The notes under the pieces: model-generated | Seen by the model: the letters and a program-made list of their open reading frames with translations, nothing else | The model's database searches: none | Told to the model about the DNA's origin: nothing | Program-made: the position numbers and the translations under genes | In this document: piece after piece, positions 1-11,100 of the stretch | How the letters are laid out: the number at the start of each line of letters is the position of its first letter | Numbering within the stretch: position 1 is the stretch's first letter | Source: a bacterium | GTDB taxonomy: Bacteria; Zhuqueibacterota; Zhuqueibacteria; Zhuqueibacterales; Zhuqueibacteraceae | NCBI GenBank assembly: GCA_023150945.1 | Contig: JAKLJX010000001.1 | Location: 248,001-312,000, forward strand | DNA length: 64,000 nucleotides | Direction of reading: 5' to 3'

Positions 1-2
1 TC

Positions 3-1589
3 ATCAAGATTTTTGACCACGGCCAGGAAGGGCAGGTGCACTACTATGTCATGAATTTCCTGCCCCGTACCCTGCGCAGCCTGCTTCATCCCAATCGTCC
101 CCTGCCCGTCGAAATCGTCCTTCAGATCGCCAGTCAACTCGCCGCAGCACTGGCGTACGCTCATTCCATCGTCAACAATTTCGTCCATCGCGACCTCAAG
201 CCAGAAAACGTCATGCTCGATCAGAGCCATAACGCCGTGCTTTCGGATTTTGGTCTGATCCGCGGCGACGAACTCGCGCGCCTGACCGTGGGGGACAGCG
301 TCATCGGCACTCCCACCTACATGTCGCCTGAACAGATTCGCGGCAAGGCACTCGATCCCCGCTCAGATCTCTATGCCCTGGGCGTGTTGCTTTTCGAATG
401 CGCCACCGGCTCGCCGCCTTTCAAGGGCGATTTGATGAGCGTCTGCCATCAACACGTCAATGAAGTGCCGGACAGCCCGCGGACGCTCAACCCGGATTTG
501 CCAATCGAACTCGAGGCGTTGATTCTCAAATTGCTCGAAAAAACGCCCGAGCGCCGTTATCAAGCTGCAGCAGAGGTGTTGCTGGCGCTCGCTGAGTTCC
601 CGAGGCGGCAGAGCCAGCCGGGACTCATCTATTCCCAGCCGACGCTGCCGGTAACGCCCAAGCCCGCCACGACTCCCGCACTGACGCCAGTGGCGCCACC
701 CATCGCCACGACTCCTGCGCCGGCACCCGCCACAAACTCCAACCGCCGGCTTTGGCCCGCCATTTCGTTTGTGGGAATCGCGGCCATTGCCTTGGTGATT
801 GCGCTGGTCTATTTCTTTCGCAAGCCTCAACCCGAAGCGCGGCCGCCGCAGCCAGCTTCGAGCACGGCCCATTCGCAGATCCCCACCAGCCTGCCGGCAG
901 CAACGCCGTTGCAAACGGGCCGCCTCGAAATCCGGAGTATTCCAGAAGGCGCAATGATTCAGATCGACGGCCTCAACCAGGATCGCAAGACGCCCGCGCG
1001 TTTCGACAGCCTGCGGCCGGGACGTTATCTTGTGAGTTTGCATCTGCCGGGTTTTCAAGTGTGGCGCGAGGCCGTGACGATCGAAAGGCAGGGCACCGCC
1101 ATGCTGTCAGCAGCGCTGGTTGCTGTGACGGCACGGCCCGCGGTGACCAATGTTAGGCTGCGCATCATTTCCCGGCCGCCGAGTGAAATCTATCTCGACG
1201 GCGTCAGCCTCGGCAAACCCGTCACCGGCATGATCACCGTACCGGTCACTCCCGGGCCGCATGAGCTGCAATTCAAGCTGGTCGCTTACCCGGCTGTCAA
1301 CCGCCGCCTTGTCGTGAAAGCGGAAGAATCCCAGGAATTCGCCATTGATTTGTTGGGAGAAATCAGCCTGCAAGCATTCGATGAAGCCGGCGATCCGGTG
1401 TTCGGCGCCGTCTTTTTGAATGGACAGCAAGCCGATTGGAAGCCGGATGGCTCGCGCCAGCGCGTGCTCATCGGCGACTATGAAATCACCGTCAGGAGCT
1501 TTGGTTTTGTGATGGCCGAGCCTTCCAAAAAAGTCAGTGTGCGCGGCGGTGAATACCAGCCCATTGTCATTCAAATGAAGAGAGAGTAG
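3..1589 (+). CDS. Serine/threonine protein kinase with PEGA repeats (5' end outside window)
   Basis: This is a Hanks-type kinase cut by the window edge. The reading frame is open from base 3, and a GTG at 36 would begin in the middle of the kinase fold, so the true start lies upstream. The glycine-rich loop and catalytic lysine are not in the window. Visible motifs are the catalytic loop HRDLKPENV (from about base 186), DFG (about 246) and the activation segment GTPTYMSPEQIRG. A Pro/Thr-rich linker (about 620-740) leads to one transmembrane helix (about 745-815). The extracytoplasmic part holds at least two PEGA-type beta units: GRLEIRSIPEGAMIQIDG near 920, and one with IYLDGVSLGKP near 1190. 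The cytoplasmic kinase probably senses or anchors to the envelope through the PEGA part. The substrate is unknown. A bacterial signalling kinase is near certain; its specific role is not. Confidence 0.93.
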   Translation: MKIFDHGQEGQVHYYVMNFLPRTLRSLLHPNRPLPVEIVLQIASQLAAALAYAHSIVNNFVHRDLKPENVMLDQSHNAVLSDFGLIRGDELARLTVGDSVIGTPTYMSPEQIRGKALDPRSDLYALGVLLFECATGSPPFKGDLMSVCHQHVNEVPDSPRTLNPDLPIELEALILKLLEKTPERRYQAAAEVLLALAEFPRRQSQPGLIYSQPTLPVTPKPATTPALTPVAPPIATTPAPAPATNSNRRLWPAISFVGIAAIALVIALVYFFRKPQPEARPPQPASSTAHSQIPTSLPAATPLQTGRLEIRSIPEGAMIQIDGLNQDRKTPARFDSLRPGRYLVSLHLPGFQVWREAVTIERQGTAMLSAALVAVTARPAVTNVRLRIISRPPSEIYLDGVSLGKPVTGMITVPVTPGPHELQFKLVAYPAVNRRLVVKAEESQEFAIDLLGEISLQAFDEAGDPVFGAVFLNGQQADWKPDGSRQRVLIGDYEITVRSFGFVMAEPSKKVSVRGGEYQPIVIQMKRE

Positions 1590-2134
1590 CGCCCCCACAC
1601 TCCCGCCAACCCCCGCTCCGTTTCAAGTCCTCGAAATCTGGTGGCCGCCGGAATTCCGCAGTCTCGTTGAGCCGCAAGTACTATCGCGGATATACAAATT
1701 ACCTTCGCGATGAGAACTGTGCTGCGCTGATGTAAACTCTGTCTGCCAACCCTCAGCAGCCCTCATGATCATCTCCTGATCGAAATCACCTTGCCCAGGT
1801 TATGGCTGGTCGATTGCATTCACCTACCACGAGCCACCGGCTCGAACCCGCCAGGCGGGGACTGAATGATCAATTCACTCAACAATTTTGTGCACCTTGA
1901 AGCAAATCTCAACCCGGCCAGTTGCATGCGATGGTCTTGCGTCAAAACTGGCGGTGTGCCGCAACTCCGGACTTCGACTTACGATCACGATTTAGTGCCG
2001 GTGTTTTCCTTTTGAACCGGCAACTGCCGGCGAGCCGGTCGCGTGCTTGCGGCCGGCCATGCCACCAAGGGGCATGCGCAGAATGCCTGACATGCTGCGA
2101 ATCACTCAGCAAACGAATCTACAGGACAAGAGGT
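1590..2134. other. Intergenic region and leader of the giant secreted gene
   Basis: I see no gene here. A weak promoter-like pair, TTGAGC at 1667-1672 and TATACA at 1691-1696 with an 18-nt spacer, would give a leader of about 430 nt before the giant gene. The frame of the giant protein stays open back to 1922, but those codons encode a Cys/Arg-rich, non-secretory-looking segment, so I treat 1922-2134 as untranslated. Confidence 0.4.
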
Positions 2135-5100
2135 ATGTCTCGTTACACAGGATGCCAGCGGTTTCTTCAGGTGGCGCTTTCGAGTCTGCTGCTGATTCTC
2201 TGCCTCGGCGGCCGCGGTCTGGCGCAGACCGGCGCAACGCTCGCTACAACGACAACGGCCGAGTACAAAAAGTCCAACCAGAGCAAAATCTTCTTTCATG
2301 GCGGCGTCTGGTGGGCGCTGGCCTTCCATGAGGGCCAGGCCACCTGGTATATCTGGAAATACAACGGCACCTCCTGGAGCCGCACGAACAAGCTCGAGAA
2401 GAGCACGAGTTACCTTCCTGATGTTGTGCTCGATGCCGCGCACGACAAGCTCTATGTGTTCAGCTCGCATCACACCCAGCCCAAACTCCGGCGCTACACC
2501 TACTCCGCCGGCACGTGGACGATCGATCCCGGCTTCCCCAAAAAGATTTTCACGGATTTTGTCAACCTCGACCACAGTAATCCGGTCAGCATGACACGGG
2601 CGAAGAACGGTGATCTGTGGATCTTTCGCGTGGACAGCAGCCGGCTGCAGGCGAAGCGTTCTTCCGACGCCGGTGTGACCTGGGGCAACGTGACCACGAT
2701 CAAGTCGAATCTCAATGACCCCAAGGGCACAGCCGATGCCGTGGCTTTCACCACCGCCGGCGGCAATTATGTCGGCGTGGGCTATGGCGAAGCGGGCAAT
2801 GGCACGCGACGCTTCGGGTTCTTTCTCCATCGCGACGGCGATCCTGACAACGTGTGGAGCGACGAGTCTGCGCAGGTGATGCCCCTCGGCACGGAGAACG
2901 CGCAAAACAACCTGTGCATGGCAGTGGATGGCGGAAACAACGTCTACATGTTTGTGCGCACGAACAGCGGCGGTCCGAGCGATCCGCGCAACACCCTCTA
3001 CAAACGCAATGCGAACGGCACCTGGTCGGCTTTTGTCGTCAACGCAGTGAATTCGAATGTTGCCTGGCAATCGCCCGCGATTGCCATTGACGGCGAGAAT
3101 GGCAGGCTCTATCTGTTGGGCCGCAATGTCCCCAGCAATATTGTCGAATACAAGACCGCCCTCATCGGCCAGGAGCATACCCTGGCCGCGGCCTCCATTC
3201 AGACGGCATTGGCGAATGGCACGCAGGCATTCAGCGACTTGAGCGTACCCGCCGGCTTGCTGGACTCGAACACGGATTTGTTGATCACCGCCGATAACAT
3301 CACCGCCAACGACATCTGGTTCAACAAGCTTGATATCACCGCCGGCAGTGCGCCGGTTGTGGTTGACTCGGCGAAGGTCAATCCGCAAACGACAGCCACA
3401 GCGGGAGAATACACAATCGCATTCACCACCGGCGTTTCCGGCGGTTTGGCGGCCGGCAACGGCACGATCACGGTGAGTTGGCCCGAGGGCACGACGGTCC
3501 CCGCAACGATTGACGCCGCGCATGTCACCGTGAATGGCGTTGCGGCGAGCACAGTCTCGACCAATCCCGGCGCCCGCCAAGCCACGGTCACGGTGGTGGC
3601 CGAGGTAGCGGCTAGTGCCAGTGTCACGCTGGTGTTTGCGAGCGCCGCCAACATCCTCAATCCTGCGGCGCCGGCAAACTACACCCTGCAGGTTGCGACG
3701 AGCGCGCAGCCATTGCCGGCCAATTCACCGGCATATGCCATCGTCTCTCCGCTAACGGTCGGCAATGTCACCGTGACACCGCATTTCACTTTGAACACGG
3801 CGGAGTATACCATCCCGATGGCGCTTGGTTCTGCCGGCGCGCTGCTCGCCGGCGCCGGCCAAATCAGCGTAATCTGGCCCGCAGGCACGACGGTGCCGCC
3901 GGCGATTCTGAATTCGAGCGTCAAAGTCAACGGCGTGACCGCCTCAGTTGTGGCGAGTGACAGCGCACTGCGGCAGGCCACGGTCACCGTGCCGGCCAGC
4001 TTTGGCGCCGGCGAGAGTGTGACGCTGGTGTTCCTGACCACCGCTGATGTCGCCAATCCTTCGGTCGCCGGAAACTATACCTTGCAGGTCGAAACCACGG
4101 CGGAACCTACACCGGTGGTGTCGCAGGCGTACACCATCGATCCTGCCACGCCGGTGACGATTTCCGCCGTCACGGTGGCGCCGGACACCGCGGGAGCGCT
4201 TGCTGCCTACACCATTGCGATCATGCTGGGCGAGGGCGGCGGACTGGCAGCCAACAGCGGCACGATCACGATCACCTGGCCTGAGGGCACGCAGGTGCCG
4301 GCGAACATCAATAGCAGTGCCGTCACGGTAAATGGTATGGCGGCATATGCCGTCACCGCTTCAGCGGCGCAGCGGCAGGCAACGGTAACGGTGCCGGCCA
4401 GCCTCGCGGACGGCGCGAGCGTGAGTATCGTGTTCACGCCGAGCGTGGGCCTCATCAATCCCGGCACCGAAGGCCAGTACGCTTTGACCGCACACACCAG
4501 CACGCAACTTCCCGAAGCGACCTCGCCTGCTTACACCATCAATCCCGTCGCGCCGCCGGCGCCCGGCACCGGCCGGCCGGTCACCGGCACAGGTGATGGC
4601 CTGGCCCGGCCGAATCAAAGCCGCACGTTTTATCACGGCGGTTACTGGTGGCTCGCGGCCCTCAACAAGGCCGATCAGCGCTGGAAGCTGTGGCGTCTGG
4701 TGGATACGACCTGGACTGCACAGCTCGAGATTTCAAGTTCAAGTGCGGCGCGGCCGGACTGCTTCGTTGACGGCCTCAACAACCGGCTTTATGTTTTGCT
4801 CTCGCACACTTCACAATCCACCTTTCTGCGTTTGAGTTACAACAGCGGCAATGGCTCATGGTCGATTGATTCCGGCTATCCCGTCAACGTGCCGAATGTG
4901 CGGCACATTGACGACAATCCCTTGTGCTTCACGCGCGCCCGCAACGGCGAGCTGTGGATTTTCGGCATCGGCAACTCGGCGTTGCAAGCGGTGCGCTCCA
5001 CCAATGAAGGCCTGAATTGGTCGAGCATCTTTGTGGTGAAATCCGGGCTGCACGCCAGCACCGGTATGGTGGACTGTCGCGCATTCACGGCAAACGGCGT

Positions 5101-8100
5101 TGATTATCTCGGCGTGTGTTATGGCGAGAACACCGTGACCGGCGCGGTGTTTGGCTTTCTGCGCCATCAAGATGGCGCGGCCAGCAACGTCTGGACCGAC
5201 GAGACGGCGCAGTTGACTCCCTTTACCGGAACGAATGCCGATGACCAAATTGCCATGACGGTGGCGGACGACGGCACGGTCTATCTCGTCACCAAGACGG
5301 ATGGCAGCAGCGCTTCAGCCGTGCACAACGGACTTTACAAGCGCACCCCCAACGGCTTCTGGCAGAGATTTGCGGTCAACCGCGGCAGCGGCTGGCATAT
5401 GCCGGTGATCGGCCTCGATGAAACCAACGACGAAATCTACGTCATCGGCACGGGCACCACCCCCACGAAATATGGCCAGTTCAAGAAGGCCGCATTCGGC
5501 AGTGAGAGCCAACTGGAAAATGCAGAGACCATCAATCTCTTCGCGCGGGAGGCGATGAATTTCATCTATCCCTCGATGGCGCAACACAATCACACCAGCG
5601 CCTCGGGCATGTTGGTGGCGGTGCAAAATGAAACGGCGGTCGAGACCTGGTACAATTTGCTCACGCTCGGTCCGCCGCCAGCCGGTCCGGTGAGTCTCAG
5701 CAGTGTGACGGTATCGCCCACGACCGTGGGATTGACGGCAGCCTACACCATCGGTCTCACCTTGGGCGCGACCAATGGGCTTGCTGCCGGCGTCGGAACT
5801 ATTACCATAACCTGGCCCAACAACACCGTTGTGCCGGCAACGATTACGCCGAGTCAAGTGACCATCAACGGCGCAGCCGCGAGCAGTGTGAGCACGAACC
5901 CGGCATTGCGCCGCGCCGTCATCACGGTGCCAAGCACGCTGGCCGGCGGTGCCAATGTCTCGGTGGCGTTCAGCGCCAACGCCGGTCTGGTCAATCCCAC
6001 GACGGCCGGTAACTACACGCTCGAAGCATTCACCAGCGGCCAAAGTTCACCGGCCACTTCGCCGGTCTATAGTATCGCAGCGGCTGTGCCGGTGACCGTC
6101 GACGCGATTACGGTCCAACCCAATCAAGTCGCCACTGCGGCAGCTTACACGATTCCCATTACACTCGGCGCGCAGGGCGCCTTGACCGGTGGCGCGAGCA
6201 CGATCACCGTGACTTGGCCGGAAGGCACGTCGGTGCCGGCGGCGATTGCTGTGGAGAACGTCACAGTCAACGGCGTGGCTGCCGCGGCGGTTTCGGCTGA
6301 TGCGGGATTGCGGCGGGCGGTGGTCACGGTTCCGGCGAATTTGGCGGCGAATGGCGCCGCTTCGCTGTTCTTCCGCGCGGCGGCAAATCTCATCAATCCG
6401 AGTTTGATTGGCAACTATACCCTGCAAGTTTTCACCAGCCAGCAGGCGCCGCCGGCCAGCTCCCCGGCCTATGCCTTGATCGACACGACGCCGGTGGTGA
6501 TTGGCAATGTCACCGTCAATCCCAATCGTGCCTTTGCGGCGGCCTCATACTCGATTCCAATGACTTTGGGTTTGAATGGAGGATTGACCGGCGGCACGGG
6601 CACGATCACCGTCACCTGGCCGGCGGGCACCAGCGTGCCCGCGACGATCGCTGCTGCCAACGTAACGGTCAACGGCGTAGCGGCGAACGCCGTCACCGCT
6701 GATTCGCTGCAGCGCCGTGTTGTGGTAACGGTCCCGGCGACTTTGTCCGGCAATGCCAATGCCACGCTGGTTTTCGCGGCGGCGGCAGGCGTGGCCAATC
6801 CAGCAGCAGGCAGCTATCAACTCAGCGTTTCTACGAGCGCGCAAACTAGCAGCGTCACTTCGGCGGTCTATCAAATTATCGCGCAACCGGCAGTGGCCGT
6901 GGGCGCCGTTGGCGTGACTCCGAACTTTGAGGCCGAGGCCGCGGCCTACAGCATTCCTCTCACGCTCGGTCCACACGGCGGGCTGCAAGGCGGCAGCGGT
7001 ACGATCACGGTAACCTGGCCCAATGATACCAATCTGCCGGCAAGCATCAATGCTGCCAATGTCAGCGTGAATGGCACTGCCGCTCAGGCAGTGACCACGC
7101 AACCGGCGCAACGCCGTGCCACCGTGACGGTGCCCGCGACGCTGGCCAACAGTGCCGGCGTGACGCTGGCATTTGCCGCGGCAGCGAACCTGGTGAATCC
7201 GACCACGACCGGCAATTACTCGCTGCAGGTAACGACCAGCAAGCAGGATTCGATTGCAGTTTCTCCCGCGTACTTTATCGACGCGCAGCCGCCGATTGCA
7301 GTCGGCGCGATCAGCATCAACCCGAACTACGCCGGTGAAGCGGCAGAATACAATATGCCACTAACGCTCGGCGCTTATGGCGGCTTGAGCGGCGGCAGCG
7401 GCGTGATCACAGTGGAATGGCCGCAAGGAACGACCGTGCCCGCCTCCATGGCGCCGGCGAATGTCAAAGTGAATGGCGCTTCGGCAAGCGCGGTGACGAC
7501 GAATCCGGCACTGCGCCGGGCAATGGTCACCGTTCCGGCTACGCTCGCCAACGGCGCCGGTGTCACATTGCTCTTCACCGCGGCGGCGGGAGTGGTCAAT
7601 CCTGCCGCGGGATCCTACACGCTGTCTGTCTTTACCAGCAGGCAGGATTCACTCGCGACCTCCCCGAGCTATGCAATCACCGCGCAACCGCCGGTGGTGG
7701 TCGGCAATCTGACCGTCAATCCCACGATTGCAGGAGAAGTGGCGAGTTACACCATTCCAGTCACGGTGGGAGCTTATGGCGGCTTGACCAGCGGCAGCGG
7801 CACGATCACCGTCACCTGGCCCTCCGGCACGACAGTGCCAGCCAGCATCTCCGCGAGCAATGTTACGGTGAATGGTGTGAGTGCGGCCGCAGTGAGCGCC
7901 AACAGCGCGACACGCCAGGCTACGGTGACCGTACCCAATGCGATCGCCAATAATGCCAGCGTGACGCTCGTGTTCACGGTCGCGGCTGCAATCGTGAATC
8001 CCGGCATCAGCGGTGATTACTCGCTCATGGTGCGCACCAGCAAGCAGACGGCCGAGGCCGCCTCTCCGAGTTACACGATCGATCCTTCGCCCAATCCGCC

Positions 8101-11100
8101 GCCTTCGGGAACCGGCACCGCCATTGCGGGCACCGGCGGCGAATTCGACAAGCCACATCAAAGCCGCGTTTTCTATCATGACGGCAAGTGGTGGCTGGCA
8201 GGCTTGAAAAAGAGTGAGAACAAATGGAAGCTGTGGAAATTTGATGGCACCAACTGGGCCGATCAAGGCCTGGTCCTCGGCGATGTCAAATCCTATCGCC
8301 CCGATTGCTTTATCGACAATGCCAGCAACAAGCTTTACATCTTTGTTTCGGGCACGTCGCAATCGCAGTTTCTGCGTCTGACCTACAGCTCCGGCGCATG
8401 GAGCAAAGACTCCGGCTATCCGGTGAATTTGCCGCAATTCACCCACTCCGGTGAATATTCGATCAGTTTTTCGCGCGCGAAGAACGGTGAGCTGTGGGGT
8501 TTCCGGGTGAACAGTAGCCAGCTCGAGGGCGTGGTGTCCACCAACGGCGGGCAAAGTTGGTCGGGGGTGATTGTCCTCAAGACCGGCCTGCATAACACCG
8601 CACTCACCGATTGCCATGCCTTCTCTGCCGGCGGCAGCGACTTCATGGGCGTGTGTTACTCCGAGAATTCCACCACCAATTCCATCGTCGGATTTTTGCG
8701 CCACCAAGACGGCACAAGCTCTTCGGCGTGGACGGATGAAAGCACCAACCTGCCGCCCTATAGCGGTACGGTCTCCGATGATCACATTAACATGGCGGTC
8801 GCCAATGACGGTACAGTCTACCTCATCACCAAGACTGACGGCGGCGGCGGCTCGATCGTCGATAACGGCTTATACAAGCGCGCGACCAACGGCACCTGGC
8901 AGTTGTTCGCGGTCAATCGCGGCGGTGGCTGGACGCGGCCGGCGCTCGCCATCGATCAAAGCAACAATTTCCTCTATGCCATCGGTGCGCCGGAAGGCTC
9001 CACCCGCCGCGGGTTCTACAAGAAAGCAGCCATTGGCAGTGAGGGTGACTTCGAATCGGCCAGTATGGTGACGATATTCGAGGGCAGCAACAACTACTTT
9101 GTGAATCCCTCGGTGGCGCAGCACAATCACACCAGCGGCAGCGGCGTTATGATCGCCATTGAGAACGATTCCGAGCTGCAGCTTTACTATAACCGGGTCA
9201 ATCTCGGCGGGGCGCCGCCGCCCAGCCCGGTAACGGTCAACAGCGTGACGGTGAATCCAACCACCACCAGCTTGGTGGCGGCTTACACGGTGGGATTCAC
9301 GCTCGGCAGTTCCGGCGGCTTGAGTGGCGGCTCGGGCACGATCACCGTGACCTGGCCTGCCAACACGACGGTGCCGGCAACGATTGCCAACAGCGCGATC
9401 ACGGTGAATGGCACACCCGCGAGTAGTGTCGCCACCAATACCACCGGCCGTTTTGCAGTGATGACTGTACCCGCCAACCTGGCGGCGAATGCCAATGTCA
9501 CGCTCAACGTCACCGCCGCTGCCGGCATCATCAATCCCACCACGGCGGGCGCGTACACGGTGCAAGTGAAAACGAGTGCGCAACCGGTGCAGGCGGCTTC
9601 GCCGGCCTACAACTTGCAGGCTCCGGTGCCGGTGGCAGTGGGGAACATTACCGTTCAACCCGACACGGTGAGCCGGCTGGCGAGCTATGAAATTCCACTC
9701 ACCCTGGGCAGCCAGGGTGATTTGACCGGCACCAGCGGCACCATTACCGTCACCTGGCCGGAAGGCACCACCGTTCCGGCGAGCATCGCGACGACTGACG
9801 TGACCGTCAATGGCGCGAGCACGGCCAGTATAACGACCACGCCCGCGGCGCGGCGCGCTGTGGTGACGGTGCCGAACTCGCTGGCAGCCGGCGCGAATGT
9901 TACGCTGCAGTTCAGTGTGGGCGCCGGTATCGTGAATCCGGCTGCCGCGGGAAGTTACACGCTGCGAGTGCAAACCAGCAGCCAGCCGGTTGATGCAACT
10001 TCACCAGCGTACTCGCTGGTCGCGCCGCCGCCGGTGGTTGCCGGTACCTTGACGCATGCCAACACCACGCGGCTGTTCGATGCCTCCAATCAAAGCAAGA
10101 TCTTCCACCATGACGGCGTTTGGTGGTTGGTGGCCTATGATCGCACGGTCAATGATTGGTATCTTTGGAAGTATGCCGGCGGCAGTTGGACGCGCGACAT
10201 ACTGATGGAGTACAACGAGAACTCGCGCATCGACCTCGTGTCCGATCCCGCCAACAACCGCTTCTTCGGTCTGGCCTCGCTGGATACCGGTTCGCGCTTC
10301 GGCAGGGTGGGCTACAACAACGGCGCATGGGCGGTACAATCCTCAACGACGCTGACCGGCTTCACGCATGATGATGAACTGCGGCCACAATGTCTCGTGC
10401 GCGGCGCCAATGGCCATCTCTGGGTGCTTCGCGTCAACACCGGCAGCCTCGAAGCCCGGCAATCCACCGACAATGGCACCTCCTGGTCGAATACCATGAC
10501 GCTCAAATCCGGCATCACCGGCGATCACGGTATGGTCGATGCCGTCAAATTCAGCGCCGGCGGCAACAACTATTTCGGTGTCATCTATGGTATGCTGGCT
10601 TCCGATGGCGGCACGACCTATGGTTTCTTGAAGCATGACGACAATGCGGCGGCCAGCACCTGGTCGGACGAGAGCGCCGCGCTCACTTTCTTTGGTAACG
10701 AAAAGGCCGAGGCGCAACTCTCCGCGCTGGCCGCGGGCGATGGCACTATCTATGTTCTGACCGCCAACAGCAACGCGGCCGGCACTGACCCCGCCAACAC
10801 GCTTTACCGGCGCGCCAGCAATGGCTCGTGGAGCAAGTTCAAAGTCAACACTGCCAATAGCAGTCAGCCGTGGCGCAGCCCGGCGTTGGCGATCGACGAG
10901 GCCAACAACCGCCTCTATGTGATGGGCATTCGCACCACGGCGCCGGCGCGCGGCGAATACAAAATGTGCGAGCTTGGCTTTGAGTCAACGTTGGAAACGC
11001 AACCGGCCGCAGTCTTGTTTGCAAACGGCAATGATGATTTTGACAACCTCAGTGTGCCGGCGCAGCCGTTTACCGCCGCCACCGGCTTGTTGGTGGTGGC

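Noticed and set aside
1922-2134. An in-frame N-terminal extension of the giant protein
   Set aside because: It adds 71 Cys/Arg-rich residues before a perfect signal peptide at 2135, so translation most likely begins at 2135.
3350-10025. Tandem DNA repeats or a CRISPR-like array in the giant gene
   Set aside because: Units are about 400 bases, diverged at DNA level and encode protein repeats in one frame. They are neither short direct repeats nor spacers.
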